A DNA stretch of 64,000 nt. It comes from Haladaptatus sp. R4 (GTDB lineage: Archaea > Halobacteriota > Halobacteria > Halobacteriales > Haladaptataceae). Shown piece by piece: positions 17,575 through 25,787 of this stretch (within the stretch, counting starts at the first letter, position 1; every line of letters begins with the position of its first letter). Under the pieces are notes generated by a model. That model was given only the letters and a program-made list of their open reading frames with translations. It made no database searches and was not told the origin of the DNA. The stretch covers positions 1 through 64,000 of the forward strand of contig NZ_LWHG01000011.1 of NCBI RefSeq assembly GCF_001625445.1. The letters run 5' to 3'. Made by a program: the position numbers and the translations under genes.

Positions 17575-18786
17575 ATGCTAGAGCTTGAAGACGTGTTGGC
17601 GGCGCGGGAGCGGGTGGCCGAGACGGCCCGGCATACACCGCTCGATTACTCTCACACTTTTACTCGGATGACGGGCGCGGAAGTTCACTTGAAGCTGGAG
17701 ACGTTCCAGCGGACGGGGTCGTTCAAGATCCGCGGCGCGACCAACCGCATCATGACGCTTTCGGAGGCCGAAAAGGAAGCGGGCGTCGTCACGGCCAGCG
17801 CGGGTAACCACGCGCAGGGTGTCGCACTCGCAGCCACCCGAAGTGGCGTCGATGCGAAGATCGTCATGCCGAAACACGCTCCGATTTCGAAGGTGCGTGC
17901 GACGGAGAACTACGGCGCGGAGGCCATCCTCTACGGCGAGGACTACGACGAAGCCGCCGAGCGCGCCCACGAAATCGAGGAGACAGAGGGCCGAACCTAC
18001 GTCCACGCCTTCGACGACGAGAAGGTAATGGCGGGGCAGGGGACCATCGGACTGGAGATCATGGACGACCTTCCCGAGGTCGAAACCGTCGTGGTCCCCA
18101 TCGGTGGCGGAGGCCTCATCAGCGGCATCGCAACCGCCATCAAGGGACGGAACCCCGACGCTCGGGTCATCGGCGTGCAGGCCGAGGGCGCATCGAGCGT
18201 GGCCGACTCGCTCCAGAAGGGGAGCGTCCAGACGCTCGACAGCGTCGATACCATCGCGGACGGAATCGCCACCCGAAGCGTCGGCCAGCGGACGTTCGAC
18301 GTGATAGACGCCCGCGTTGACGAGGTCGTCACCGTCTCGGATTCGGAAATCGCGGTGGCAGTCTCCTACCTGCTCGAACGCGGCAAGACGCTCGTGGAGG
18401 GTGCGGGTGCGGTGAGTCTCGCCGCGATCCTCGGAGGCAAATTCGACTACACGGACGACGAGGTGGTCGTCCCCGTCCTCAGCGGCGGTAACATCGACAT
18501 GAACCTCCTCACGACCGTCATCGTGCGTGGACTCGTGGAAACCGGGCGCTACGTCAAACTCAAGACGGTACTCAAGGACCGGCCCGGTTCGCTGCGAAAA
18601 CTCCTCGACGTCATCGCGGATGCACAGGCGAACATCTACGCCATCCAGCACGACCGCACCTCCCGCGATATCGGCATGAACGCGACGGAGGTCGAACTGG
18701 ACCTCGAAACACGCGGCCCGGAGCACGTCGACAACCTCCTCGACTCCCTGCGAGAGAACGGGTTCGACGTGGAAGTGCTGGTCTGA
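17575..18786 (+). CDS. ilvA: Threonine ammonia-lyase (threonine deaminase)
   Basis: A 403-residue PLP enzyme that deaminates threonine to 2-oxobutanoate, the first step of isoleucine synthesis or of threonine breakdown. The PLP lysine sits in TGSFKIRGATN, the substrate loop is TASAGNHAQGVAL, the phosphate-binding glycines are PIGGGGLISG, and SGGNIDMN lies near the end of the catalytic domain. A single ACT-like domain follows (VLKDRPGSLRKLLDVIADAQ), as in the shorter catabolic-type enzymes. A TATA element at 17545 fits leaderless initiation. RidA follows on the same strand 69 bp later but with its own TATA box. Confidence 0.95.
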   Translation: MLELEDVLAARERVAETARHTPLDYSHTFTRMTGAEVHLKLETFQRTGSFKIRGATNRIMTLSEAEKEAGVVTASAGNHAQGVALAATRSGVDAKIVMPKHAPISKVRATENYGAEAILYGEDYDEAAERAHEIEETEGRTYVHAFDDEKVMAGQGTIGLEIMDDLPEVETVVVPIGGGGLISGIATAIKGRNPDARVIGVQAEGASSVADSLQKGSVQTLDSVDTIADGIATRSVGQRTFDVIDARVDEVVTVSDSEIAVAVSYLLERGKTLVEGAGAVSLAAILGGKFDYTDDEVVVPVLSGGNIDMNLLTTVIVRGLVETGRYVKLKTVLKDRPGSLRKLLDVIADAQANIYAIQHDRTSRDIGMNATEVELDLETRGPEHVDNLLDSLRENGFDVEVLV

Positions 18787-18823
18787 GCGGATCGGTGATC
18801 GATTTTTCGCCCCCTATTGACGT

Positions 18824-18834
18824 AGGTTTAAGTT
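18824..18834 (+). promoter_or_regulatory. TATA box of ridA
   Basis: GGTTTAAGTT is centred about 27 bp upstream of the ATG at 18856, supporting leaderless initiation there and not at the GTG at 18847. Confidence 0.55.
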
Positions 18835-18855
18835 CCACGGCCCGAAGTGACGTGC

Positions 18856-19236
18856 ATGAAACGAATCATCAGCACGCAGGACGCTCCCGAGGCGGTTGGC
18901 GCGTACAGTCAGGCGACGACGAACGGTGACATTCTCTTCACCGCAGGCCAGATTCCGATGACGCCCGACGGCGAACTCCTCGCCGACGAGGACATCTCGG
19001 TGCAGACGCGCCAGAGCCTGGAGAACGTCAAAGGCATTCTCGAAGAGGAAGGGCTGAACATGCAGGACGTGCTGAAAGTGACCGTCTTCATGGACGACAT
19101 CGAGGACTTCGACGAGATGAACGAATCCTACCAGGAGTACTTCCAGGACAACCCACCGGCCCGTAGCGCCGTCGAAGTGGCGAACCTGCCGAAAGGCGTC
19201 GGCGTCGAAATCGAGGCCATCGCCAGCACCGAGTAA
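18856..19236 (+). CDS. ridA: RidA-family enamine/imine deaminase
   Basis: A 126-residue YjgF/RidA protein, a trimer that hydrolyses reactive enamines released by PLP dehydratases such as IlvA. Family landmarks are GAYSQATTNGDILFTAGQIP at the start, ENVKGILEEEGLNMQDVLKV in the middle, and PPARSAVEVANLPKGVGVEI, whose Arg binds the substrate carboxylate. The final IEAIAS is typical. Its place directly after ilvA matches the known functional link. A second family member lies at 28559-28948. Confidence 0.95.
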   Translation: MKRIISTQDAPEAVGAYSQATTNGDILFTAGQIPMTPDGELLADEDISVQTRQSLENVKGILEEEGLNMQDVLKVTVFMDDIEDFDEMNESYQEYFQDNPPARSAVEVANLPKGVGVEIEAIASTE

Positions 19237-19244
19237 GGATAGCT

Positions 19245-19433
19245 GTGAATCCTCGCGTCAAGGCGAGTCTCCTGTGGGGCGTCGTCGGCGCGCTCGCGTT
19301 TCTCGTCCTCCTACAGGGGTACCAGTTGGTCACCGGTTATCGCTACTCGGTTCCGGTGATCGTAGGGACGACGCTCGTCGTGGCGATCGGTGCGCCGATA
19401 CTCACCTATATCGCCCACGGGGCACTCGATTAG
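19245..19433 (+). CDS. Small two-pass membrane protein
   Basis: A 62-residue protein starting with GTG 8 bp after ridA. Two hydrophobic segments are clear: LLWGVVGALAFLVLLQGYQL and VPVIVGTTLVVAIGAPILTY. Such short proteins recur in haloarchaeal genomes, but no function is known to me. The tight spacing suggests co-transcription with ridA. Confidence 0.65.
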   Translation: MNPRVKASLLWGVVGALAFLVLLQGYQLVTGYRYSVPVIVGTTLVVAIGAPILTYIAHGALD

Positions 19434-19440
19434 AAAAGAA

Positions 19441-19450
19441 GGGTTTAAAC
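19441..19450 (+). promoter_or_regulatory. Promoter of tRNA-Ser
   Basis: GGTTTAAACA lies about 30 bp before the mature tRNA 5' end, the expected place for an archaeal tRNA TATA box. Confidence 0.6.
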
Positions 19451-19475
19451 ACCGGACCCGGTAACCAACAGGTAA

Positions 19476-19557
19476 GCCGGGATGGCCGAATGGCAAAGCG
19501 CACGCCTGGAAAGCGTGTTCCCTTATGGGATTCTGGGTTCAAATCCCAGTCCCGGCG
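19476..19557 (+). tRNA. tRNA-Ser (anticodon GGA)
   Basis: An 82-nt cloverleaf. The acceptor stem is GCCGGGA paired with TCCCGGC, discriminator G. The anticodon arm is CACGC-CTGGAAA-GCGTG with anticodon GGA. The long variable arm (TTCCCTTATGGGA) is class II and marks serine or leucine. The T arm has GGTTCAAATCC. No CCA is encoded and no intron is seen. Confidence 0.97.
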
Positions 19558-19744
19558 TTTTCGAGTGAGCTACCTGACGAGCACCGCGTAGCGTGGCGCT
19601 CCAAAACAGCGAACGAGAAAACGCATCGGACTGGATTTGAGCAGGAGTCTCACATTCACACCATCGAGAACTCCGTTCGAAAATGTCGATTACCGGAACA
19701 GCAGGACCCGACATTCATCACACCGGGCGTCGAACAGCGAACGA

Positions 19745-20368
19745 ATGCGTACGCGCTCGCTCGTCCCGCTTTGCTTGGTCCTCCTCATCGTACTGTTCTC
19801 CGGGGCATACGTCGCTGGCTACCACGTCCCCGGCGAACGGACGCTCGATACGGCCCGCGGAGTACAGGTGGTGGACGTTCCACACGACCAGCCGAAACGG
19901 CTGACCGACCCGAACCGGACGCAGTTTCGCCGCTGGGTGGAGTTTTACGTCCATCGCGGTATCAACGAACGGCGAGCGGAACACGGACTCGCCCCGCTCG
20001 AATTCGACGGTGCGCTCCGCGACATCGCGAGAAATCACAGTGCCGATATGGGGAAAGAAGGATACTTCGCGCACGTGTCACCGTCAGGTGCCGACCCAAA
20101 TGACCGGTATCGGCGGGCAGAGTACTACTGCATTCGGGGTGCGGGGGAAAACATCGCGTACACCTACTTCGACCGACGGGTTCGAACCGACAACGGGACC
20201 GTGGTGCGATATCGGACGGCGAAAGAACTCGCTCGGGGAATCGTTTCACAGTGGATGCACTCGCCGGAACACCGAAAGAACCTACTCTCCGAGAATTGGG
20301 AGCGAGAAGGCCTGGGAGTCTATTATACTCGGGATGGAAGAATATATGCAACAGAAGACTTCTGCTAA
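19745..20368 (+). CDS. Secreted CAP/SCP-domain protein
   Basis: A 207-residue protein with an N-terminal membrane anchor or signal (SLVPLCLVLLIVLFSGAYVA). The CAP fold (cysteine-rich secretory/PR-1) follows: INERRAEHGLAPLEFDGALR, ARNHSADMGKEGYFAHVSPS, AGENIAYTY, and QWMHSPEHRKNLLSENWERE. The two His and two Glu of the CAP cavity appear kept. Archaeal and bacterial members (YkwD-like) are extracellular and of uncertain activity. The ATG at 19745 is chosen because upstream frame sequence lacks homology and would bury the signal. Confidence 0.9.
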   Translation: MRTRSLVPLCLVLLIVLFSGAYVAGYHVPGERTLDTARGVQVVDVPHDQPKRLTDPNRTQFRRWVEFYVHRGINERRAEHGLAPLEFDGALRDIARNHSADMGKEGYFAHVSPSGADPNDRYRRAEYYCIRGAGENIAYTYFDRRVRTDNGTVVRYRTAKELARGIVSQWMHSPEHRKNLLSENWEREGLGVYYTRDGRIYATEDFC

Positions 20369-20440
20369 ATCGGTGCAAAAAATTAAATAGTTAGGGTCAC
20401 CTCTCAAAAACGAACATTCGCCCGGTCGATAGACGACACA

Positions 20441-21001
20441 ATGAACGAAGAAGTAGACGAGATGAAAGAAACGCCACTGTCGAGAGATATCATCTTTCAG
20501 ATACTGAGCAATCAACGGCGACGATACGCACTTCACTACTTGCGACGTGAGGAAGAATCGGCCGAAATCGGGGAGCTCGCGACGCAAATAGCGGCGTGGG
20601 AGAACGACGTCACCGTCGATGAAGTAACTTCACAACAACGCAAACGGGTGTACAACACGCTCCAACAGGCACATCTGCCGAAGCTCAACGAGACGGGCTT
20701 TATCGATTACGACCCGGCACACGGTGACATCACGTTGACCGAGCGGGCCGAGCTATTGAACACGTATCTCGAAATCGTTCCCGACAACGACCTCCCGTGG
20801 TCGGAGTACTACTTCGTTTTGGGCTGTGTCAGCCTCGCACTGTTGACCGGGGCACAGCTCGGTGCCGGACCGTTCGGTCTCGTGCCGGTACTGTGGTGGG
20901 CACTCGGACTCTCCGTACTGGTGACGGTTTCCGGCGGGGTTCACATGTACTACCATCGAAACCATCGTCTCGGCCACAGGGAAGTTCCACGAGAAGACTG
21001 A
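20441..21001 (+). CDS. DUF7344 winged-helix regulator with two membrane segments
   Basis: A 186-residue haloarchaeal protein. Residues about 15-100 form a winged helix typical of DUF7344: DIIFQILSNQRRRYALHYLR, IGELATQIAAWEND, VYNTLQQAHLPKLNETGFID. The C-terminal part holds two membrane helices (YYFVLGCVSLALLTGAQLGA, GLVPVLWWALGLSVLVTVSG). This suggests a membrane-tethered DNA-binding protein. The target is unknown. Its composition is near that of its neighbours. Confidence 0.85.
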   Translation: MNEEVDEMKETPLSRDIIFQILSNQRRRYALHYLRREEESAEIGELATQIAAWENDVTVDEVTSQQRKRVYNTLQQAHLPKLNETGFIDYDPAHGDITLTERAELLNTYLEIVPDNDLPWSEYYFVLGCVSLALLTGAQLGAGPFGLVPVLWWALGLSVLVTVSGGVHMYYHRNHRLGHREVPRED

Positions 21002-21282
21002 TCGAGTGGACACCGGTGGAGGGCGGTGGAAGGACGTTTCGAGAAACGACGAGCGTCGAGACGTGAAAGGGGAGGTGGAGATGAACCGTGCATCGGAGTA
21101 TATAAATAGGGGTTTGAGGATCCGATTTTCATCGAGAGTCTCGTGTTAACTAGTATCGTGATTTTCGTTGCACCGACCGCCTTACGGCGATTTTCTGTTT
21201 CAAAATTCGATGGATGGATGTCCGCGAACGAGGCAGTAGATAAAGATTTATATAGAAGCACAAACATAGTCGCCATTGTACT
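21002..21282 (+). promoter_or_regulatory. Thermosome upstream region with strong TATA
   Basis: There is no gene in this stretch. TTTATATAGAAG at about 21246-21257 is a strong TATA box centred some 30 bp before the ATG at 21283, as expected for a highly expressed and heat-inducible chaperonin gene. A second AT-rich word (TATATAAATA) lies at about 21099-21108, of unknown use. Confidence 0.6.
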
Positions 21283-22932
21283 ATGAGTCAGCGCATGCAA
21301 GGTCAGCCGATGATCGTAATGTCCGAGGACTCCCAGCGAGTCAAGGACAAGGACGCGCAGGAACACAACATCACTGCGGCGCGAGCGGTCGCGGACGCCG
21401 TCCGCTCCACACTCGGTCCGAAAGGGATGGACAAGATGCTCGTCGATTCGATGGGCGACGTGACCATCACGAACGACGGTGTCACCATCCTCAAGGAGAT
21501 GGACATCGACAACCCGACGGCCGAGATGATCATCGAAGTCGCCGAAACCCAAGAGGACGAAGCGGGTGACGGGACGACGACGGCCGTCGCGGTGACGGGT
21601 GAACTCCTCAAGAACGCACAGGACCTTCTCGAACAGGACATCCACCCGACGGCGGTTATCAAAGGCTTCCACCTCGCAAGCGAGAAAGCACGCGAGGAGA
21701 TCGACAACATCGCGGACGAGGTCGACACTGACGACGAGGACCTCCTTCGAAAAGTCGCCGAGACCAGCATGACCGGCAAAGGTGCCGAACTCAACAAGGA
21801 AGTCCTCAGCCAGATCATCGTCGACGCAGTGCAGGCCGTCACCGTCGAAGGGACGGTCGACCTCGAATACGTCAACATCGAGACCCAGACCGGCCGCTCG
21901 GCCGGCGAGTCCGAACTGCTCGAAGGCGCTGTCATCGACAAGGATCCCGTCCACGACAACATGCCAAGCTCCGTCGAGGACGCGAAAGTGCTCCTCCTCA
22001 ACGAGGCCGTCGAAGTCGAGGAGACCGACGTCGACACCGAAATCTCGATCAACGACCCCGATCAGCTCAAGAACTTCCTCGACCGCGAGGAAGCACAGCT
22101 GAAGGAGAAGGTCGACCAGATCGTGGACACAGGTGCGAACGTCGTCTTCTGCCAGAAGGGCATCGACGACCTCGCACAGCACTACCTCGCGAAGCAGGGC
22201 ATTCTCGCCGTCCGACGCGCGAAAAAGAGCGACATCAAGTTCCTCCGAGAGGTCCTCAACACGAACATCGTCTCGGACCTCGACAGCGCGTCCTCGGACG
22301 ACGTCGCAGAAGGTAGCGTCACCCGCGACGACAGCGACGAGCTGTTCTACGTCACGGGCGGCGAGGACTCCCACGGTGTCACGCTCCTCCTCCGCGGTTC
22401 CACCGACCACATCGTTGACGAGCTCGAACGCGGCATCACGGACGCGCTGGACGTCGTCGCACAGACCGTCAGTGACGGCCGAATCGTCTCCGGTGGCGGT
22501 GCCATCGAAGTCGAACTCGCCTCCCGACTCCGCGACTACTCCGACAGCGTCGAGGGCCGCGAGCAGTTGGCCGTCGAAGCGTTCGCCGACTCGCTCGAAC
22601 TCGTCCCGCGCGTTCTCGCCGAGAACGCCGGACTGGACTCCATCGACACGCTCGTCGACCTCCGCGCGGAACACGAGGACGGCGAGAAACGCGCCGGCCT
22701 GAACGTCTTCAGCGGCAACGTCGAAGACACGTTCGAGGCGGGCATCGTCGAGCCGGCTCACGCCAAGGAGCAGGCACTCTCCAGTGCAACCGAGGCCGCG
22801 AACCTCGTGCTCAAAATAGACGACATCATCTCCGCCGGCGACCTCTCCACCGACAAGGGTGGCGACGAAGGCGGCGCACCCGGCGGCATGGGTGGCATGG
22901 GCGGCATGGGTGGTATGGGCGGCGCGATGTAA
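21283..22932 (+). CDS. Thermosome subunit (group II chaperonin)
   Basis: A 549-residue chaperonin subunit of the archaeal CCT family, assembling into double rings that fold cytosolic proteins with ATP. Motifs in order: RSTLGPKGMDKMLVDSMGDV and TITNDGVTIL for nucleotide binding, the catalytic loop GDGTTTAVAV, the apical domain with VFCQKGIDDLAQHYL, then SDGRIVSGGGAIEVELASRL and the intermediate-domain ending. The tail is GGMGGMGGMGGMGGAM, typical of these subunits. Several paralogues (thsA/B/C or cct1-3) exist in haloarchaea; which one this is cannot be settled here. A hairpin overlaps the stop codon. Confidence 0.97.
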   Translation: MSQRMQGQPMIVMSEDSQRVKDKDAQEHNITAARAVADAVRSTLGPKGMDKMLVDSMGDVTITNDGVTILKEMDIDNPTAEMIIEVAETQEDEAGDGTTTAVAVTGELLKNAQDLLEQDIHPTAVIKGFHLASEKAREEIDNIADEVDTDDEDLLRKVAETSMTGKGAELNKEVLSQIIVDAVQAVTVEGTVDLEYVNIETQTGRSAGESELLEGAVIDKDPVHDNMPSSVEDAKVLLLNEAVEVEETDVDTEISINDPDQLKNFLDREEAQLKEKVDQIVDTGANVVFCQKGIDDLAQHYLAKQGILAVRRAKKSDIKFLREVLNTNIVSDLDSASSDDVAEGSVTRDDSDELFYVTGGEDSHGVTLLLRGSTDHIVDELERGITDALDVVAQTVSDGRIVSGGGAIEVELASRLRDYSDSVEGREQLAVEAFADSLELVPRVLAENAGLDSIDTLVDLRAEHEDGEKRAGLNVFSGNVEDTFEAGIVEPAHAKEQALSSATEAANLVLKIDDIISAGDLSTDKGGDEGGAPGGMGGMGGMGGMGGAM

Positions 22933-22950
22933 GATAGGTCAAACCTATCT
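22932..22950 (+). terminator. Hairpin at the thermosome stop codon
   Basis: A perfect 8-bp stem (AGATAGGT, loop CAA, ACCTATCT) begins at the last base of the stop codon. It lacks a T-run, so it may protect the mRNA end or help termination. Confidence 0.5.
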
Positions 22951-23358
22951 CCAGTGTCGAGCGAGCTTCGTCTCGCGGACAAAGCTTGAACTAAAGCCGA
23001 TTTTCAGAGACTGTGGAGTGAAGTCTGAAACGAACCTCGCGGTTAATCGGGCTTTGACTACAGTTCCATTGTGACAAGGAGAAGACAGAGTTGTGGGGAA
23101 TGTCCTCGATTGAACCTCGGAGAGGAGCTCTTTTCGGAATCTTACTACTGAACAGCCATCAATGGAATAAGGTACGAGAATACTGGTATTCAGTTGAGAA
23201 GAAGTTATTTTCGGGAGATATAAACAGACAATGTTTGACAAACAAATAATCATCGAACATATTCAGTAGAGGATTATAAGTTAGAATATATCTTCCGTTG
23301 GTAACTATTGTAAAAATATGAAAAGTATAAATATATACGGATGTCAGAATAAATTGCA
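22951..23358. other. AT-rich intergenic region before the Tat paralogues
   Basis: About 400 bp with no credible gene. GC falls steadily to the right. TATAAATATATA at about 23327-23338 is a TATA box about 26 bp before the ATG at 23359. Confidence 0.6.
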
Positions 23359-24177
23359 ATGCGAGAAATTGAAAGGTTTGTAGGTAGTAGAAGAAATTTC
23401 ATCAAGAGGGCTGCAATAGGAGCAACCGCTGCTTCTGCTCTTCCAATTGTTCAAGCAAAGGAAAAACGTAGTAGCAGCGAGATCTACAAACAGGCACTGA
23501 AAGTTCAAGAGGAGACAGGAGATCGAGCAAAATTCCGAAAATACCTCCGAAATCATGGGATGTCTGTTGCAACGAACGACATGACGATCTCGGTTCCCGT
23601 TGATTCGGGAACAGAAAGTGGTCTTTCGACTCAGAAGCTTGATAAAAACGACCTCGAAATCGGGATCTCTCTTTCGACCGGCTGTTACCACGACGAATTC
23701 TACTCAAAAGTGACGTGGAATTGGGGTAACAATGACTGGGACGATTATGGTGATGATCCGAAAGACAATATTGCGATGTCTTGGAAGGAAAACTCCTGGT
23801 ACGTCCCAGCGGACCAGGCTTGGGGCAGTTCGTACATTGCAAATGCGAACGATTACGACTATAGCGCAAACGGAATTTCGATGCGATATTCCGATGGAAA
23901 GGACATGGGATTACCAGGCGACACTAGTGGTGAACGCTGGATTGCTGCGACCCTCAAAAAACCAAGCGACGAATACAATGCAGGAGCACGACAAGTATGG
24001 GGCGTCTATAACCACTGCTATGCTGGCGGTGCTATCAAATCCGTATCCATCGGGTTCGGAATCGTCAGCGCTACGTTTGACACGAGTGCCAAGCAATGGT
24101 ACAAAGGAACAGATGAGAATGGGAATAAGCTCATATTGAGTGAAGCCGATGCCACGGTGAACTGCAGCGGACTATAA
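23359..24177 (+). CDS. Tat-exported protein of unknown function, paralogue A
   Basis: A 272-residue protein with the signal GSRRNFIKRAAIGATAASAL followed by PIVQAKE, so it is exported folded. After the signal comes a helical part (YKQALKVQEETGDRAKFRKY) and a beta-rich domain rich in Trp, Tyr, Gly and Asp: KVTWNWGNNDWDDYGDD, MSWKENSWYVP, SSYIANAND, ERWIAATLKKPSD. Cysteines in STGCYHD, NHCYAGG and VNCSGL match those in the next gene and may form disulfides. TATA at 23327 gives a leaderless start. GC is low. The function is unknown; the downstream paralogue 11 bp away implies one transcript. Confidence 0.83.
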   Translation: MREIERFVGSRRNFIKRAAIGATAASALPIVQAKEKRSSSEIYKQALKVQEETGDRAKFRKYLRNHGMSVATNDMTISVPVDSGTESGLSTQKLDKNDLEIGISLSTGCYHDEFYSKVTWNWGNNDWDDYGDDPKDNIAMSWKENSWYVPADQAWGSSYIANANDYDYSANGISMRYSDGKDMGLPGDTSGERWIAATLKKPSDEYNAGARQVWGVYNHCYAGGAIKSVSIGFGIVSATFDTSAKQWYKGTDENGNKLILSEADATVNCSGL

Positions 24178-24188
24178 CAGATAGACCG

Positions 24189-24998
24189 ATGACTGACAAA
24201 AAAAATCGAGTTGGAAGACGATCTACTCTAAAGCTGGCCGGTGCAGCGATTGCTGGCCTCAATCTCCCGATAGCGGACGCACAACCACCCCGAGGGAAAG
24301 AGTTGTTCCAGCGTGCACTCCGAGTGCAAGAAGAAACCGGTGATAAAGGCGAATATAGGAAATACCTCCGTGATCACGGATGTAGTGTCTCGACGACAGA
24401 CATGAAATTCACGTTCGATCCAAATTCGCAACAGGGAGGTTTCACGACACAGAAGCTGGACAAAAACGACCTCGTAATCAGCATTTCCCTCTCAACAGAT
24501 TGTTATTACCAAGATTTCTTTGGTAAACTCACTTGGAATTGGGGCCGTAGTGACTTGGACGACATCGGTGACAATCCACGAGACGGAGTTGGTCTTATGT
24601 GGAAACAGGATTCGTGGCGTGTTCCAACTGATGGAGGAACATACGGAAGTAGTTACATAGGGAATGCAGACAGCCCAGTGATGAGTCCGACGGGTCTTGC
24701 ATTCACTTATCATGATGGAAACGACGTCGACTTCTTCGGTGGAGGTGGTGCAGATCGCTGGGTCGCGGCAGACCTTAAAAAACAGAGCGATAACTTTACT
24801 GCATCTGGCCGTCAGCTCTGGGCAGAGTATTGCCATGCATGGGGAGGAGGCCGATTCGAGTCGATAGATGTCATTGATGGGGATCTTGAACTAACGACTG
24901 ATGGATATGGCTACACCTGGTACAAAGGAACCGATGAAAATGGCAACAAGCTTATAACGAGCGAAGCGGATTCGACGGTTAACTGTACCGGATTGTAG
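24189..24998 (+). CDS. Tat-exported protein of unknown function, paralogue B
   Basis: A 269-residue paralogue of the previous gene, aligning along its whole length. The Tat signal is VGRRSTLKLAGAAIAGLNL. Shared blocks include ALRVQEETGDKGEYRKYLRD, TQKLDKNDLVISISLSTDC, KLTWNWGRSDLDDIGDNPRD, DSWRVPTDGGTYGSSYIGNA and a C-terminal block that differs from paralogue A at only three of 26 positions. Differences cluster in the loop between about residues 155 and 190. The strict retention of Trp and Cys positions suggests a kept fold, perhaps ligand binding. It is probably co-transcribed with paralogue A. No known family was recognised. Confidence 0.83.
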   Translation: MTDKKNRVGRRSTLKLAGAAIAGLNLPIADAQPPRGKELFQRALRVQEETGDKGEYRKYLRDHGCSVSTTDMKFTFDPNSQQGGFTTQKLDKNDLVISISLSTDCYYQDFFGKLTWNWGRSDLDDIGDNPRDGVGLMWKQDSWRVPTDGGTYGSSYIGNADSPVMSPTGLAFTYHDGNDVDFFGGGGADRWVAADLKKQSDNFTASGRQLWAEYCHAWGGGRFESIDVIDGDLELTTDGYGYTWYKGTDENGNKLITSEADSTVNCTGL

Positions 24999-25042
24999 AA
25001 ATCAAAAATATGTCGATATTTTATTAACCTTGATATAAGAAT

Positions 25043-25056
25043 AGATAAATATAAAT
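25043..25056 (+). promoter_or_regulatory. TATA box of the small lipoprotein
   Basis: GATAAATATAAATG is centred about 30 bp before the ATG at 25080, fitting a leaderless or very short leader. Confidence 0.55.
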
Positions 25057-25079
25057 GTTTGTTTTCTCAACATACCAAC

Positions 25080-25457
25080 ATGGATCGTCGGAAATTCCTT
25101 CGTATTCCAGCTTTTGCCGCGATTGCAACCCTCGCGGGGTGTTCGAATCCGCTCTCCAAAAATGACCCGAAGGCGAACGACATAACGATAGTCAATAAAA
25201 GAGACAACGTTGTGATGTTCGACTTCGTAGTGGCACACCCGAGTAGCGACGGCGGAGGAGTGGTGAGTTCGACCCGCCACAAAGTCAACCCCGGGAAAAC
25301 GACCATCGAAAACGTCGCCGACTTCGGAACGTACGACCTGTCGATTGCCGTCGATGGAATGCCCAACCGGAGTCGAATCTGGCACGCGACGGACTGCCAT
25401 CATCTCACGATAACGATACGGAAAGACAGCGTGAAATTCGCCGAGAAGACGTGCTGA
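25080..25457 (+). CDS. Small Tat lipoprotein
   Basis: A 125-residue protein with signal MDRRKFLRIPAFAAIATLAG and the lipobox LAGC, so a lipid-anchored extracellular protein. The mature part is a single beta-rich domain (DITIVNKRDNVVMFDFVVAH, NPGKTTIENVADFGTYDLSI) with two later cysteines (ATDCHH and EKTC). The layout resembles small immunoglobulin-like or cupredoxin-like domains, but no copper-site pattern is evident. It lies next to the Tat paralogues but has higher GC toward its 3' half. The start at 25080 puts the twin arginines at residues 3-4, as usual. Confidence 0.82.
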   Translation: MDRRKFLRIPAFAAIATLAGCSNPLSKNDPKANDITIVNKRDNVVMFDFVVAHPSSDGGGVVSSTRHKVNPGKTTIENVADFGTYDLSIAVDGMPNRSRIWHATDCHHLTITIRKDSVKFAEKTC

Positions 25458-25787
25458 TTCGGGGCAAAATACGGTTTCGTCGTCACGGGACGGTAAGCCG
25501 TAATCGAGGAGATGGAAAATCGGCCACCGTCCGATTTTTACCCCGAGTAAACCGCGGAGTCGTCTACTGAACTCGAACCGATTTTTGAATCCACGTCGAA
25601 TCGAGACGTGTTTGCCGGATGTTACTGCAATCAAACTAACGAATGTGAATCTCCTTCGAGTACTTTCGAGATCAAGAATTCACACGAATTCCCCCGAAAC
25701 ATTCCTCAAATCAGCAGAGGAGACGACGATCGGGAGCAAAAATCGGTAAAAGGTGGAACTAAGTGGGAACCACGTATCCCTCCAAAT
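25458..25787. other. Intergenic region without a recognised gene
   Basis: About 330 bp between the lipoprotein and the alanine dehydrogenase-like gene. Frames running through it show no homology. No clear hairpin or repeat was seen. Confidence 0.55.

Noticed and set aside
20950-22761. 603-residue minus-strand frame opposite the thermosome
   Set aside because: Antisense of a highly biased gene; low-complexity Val/Asp-rich product, no family.
23359-25457. Genomic island with mobile element
   Set aside because: GC is low, but no transposase, integrase, attachment repeat or tRNA target was found at the borders.
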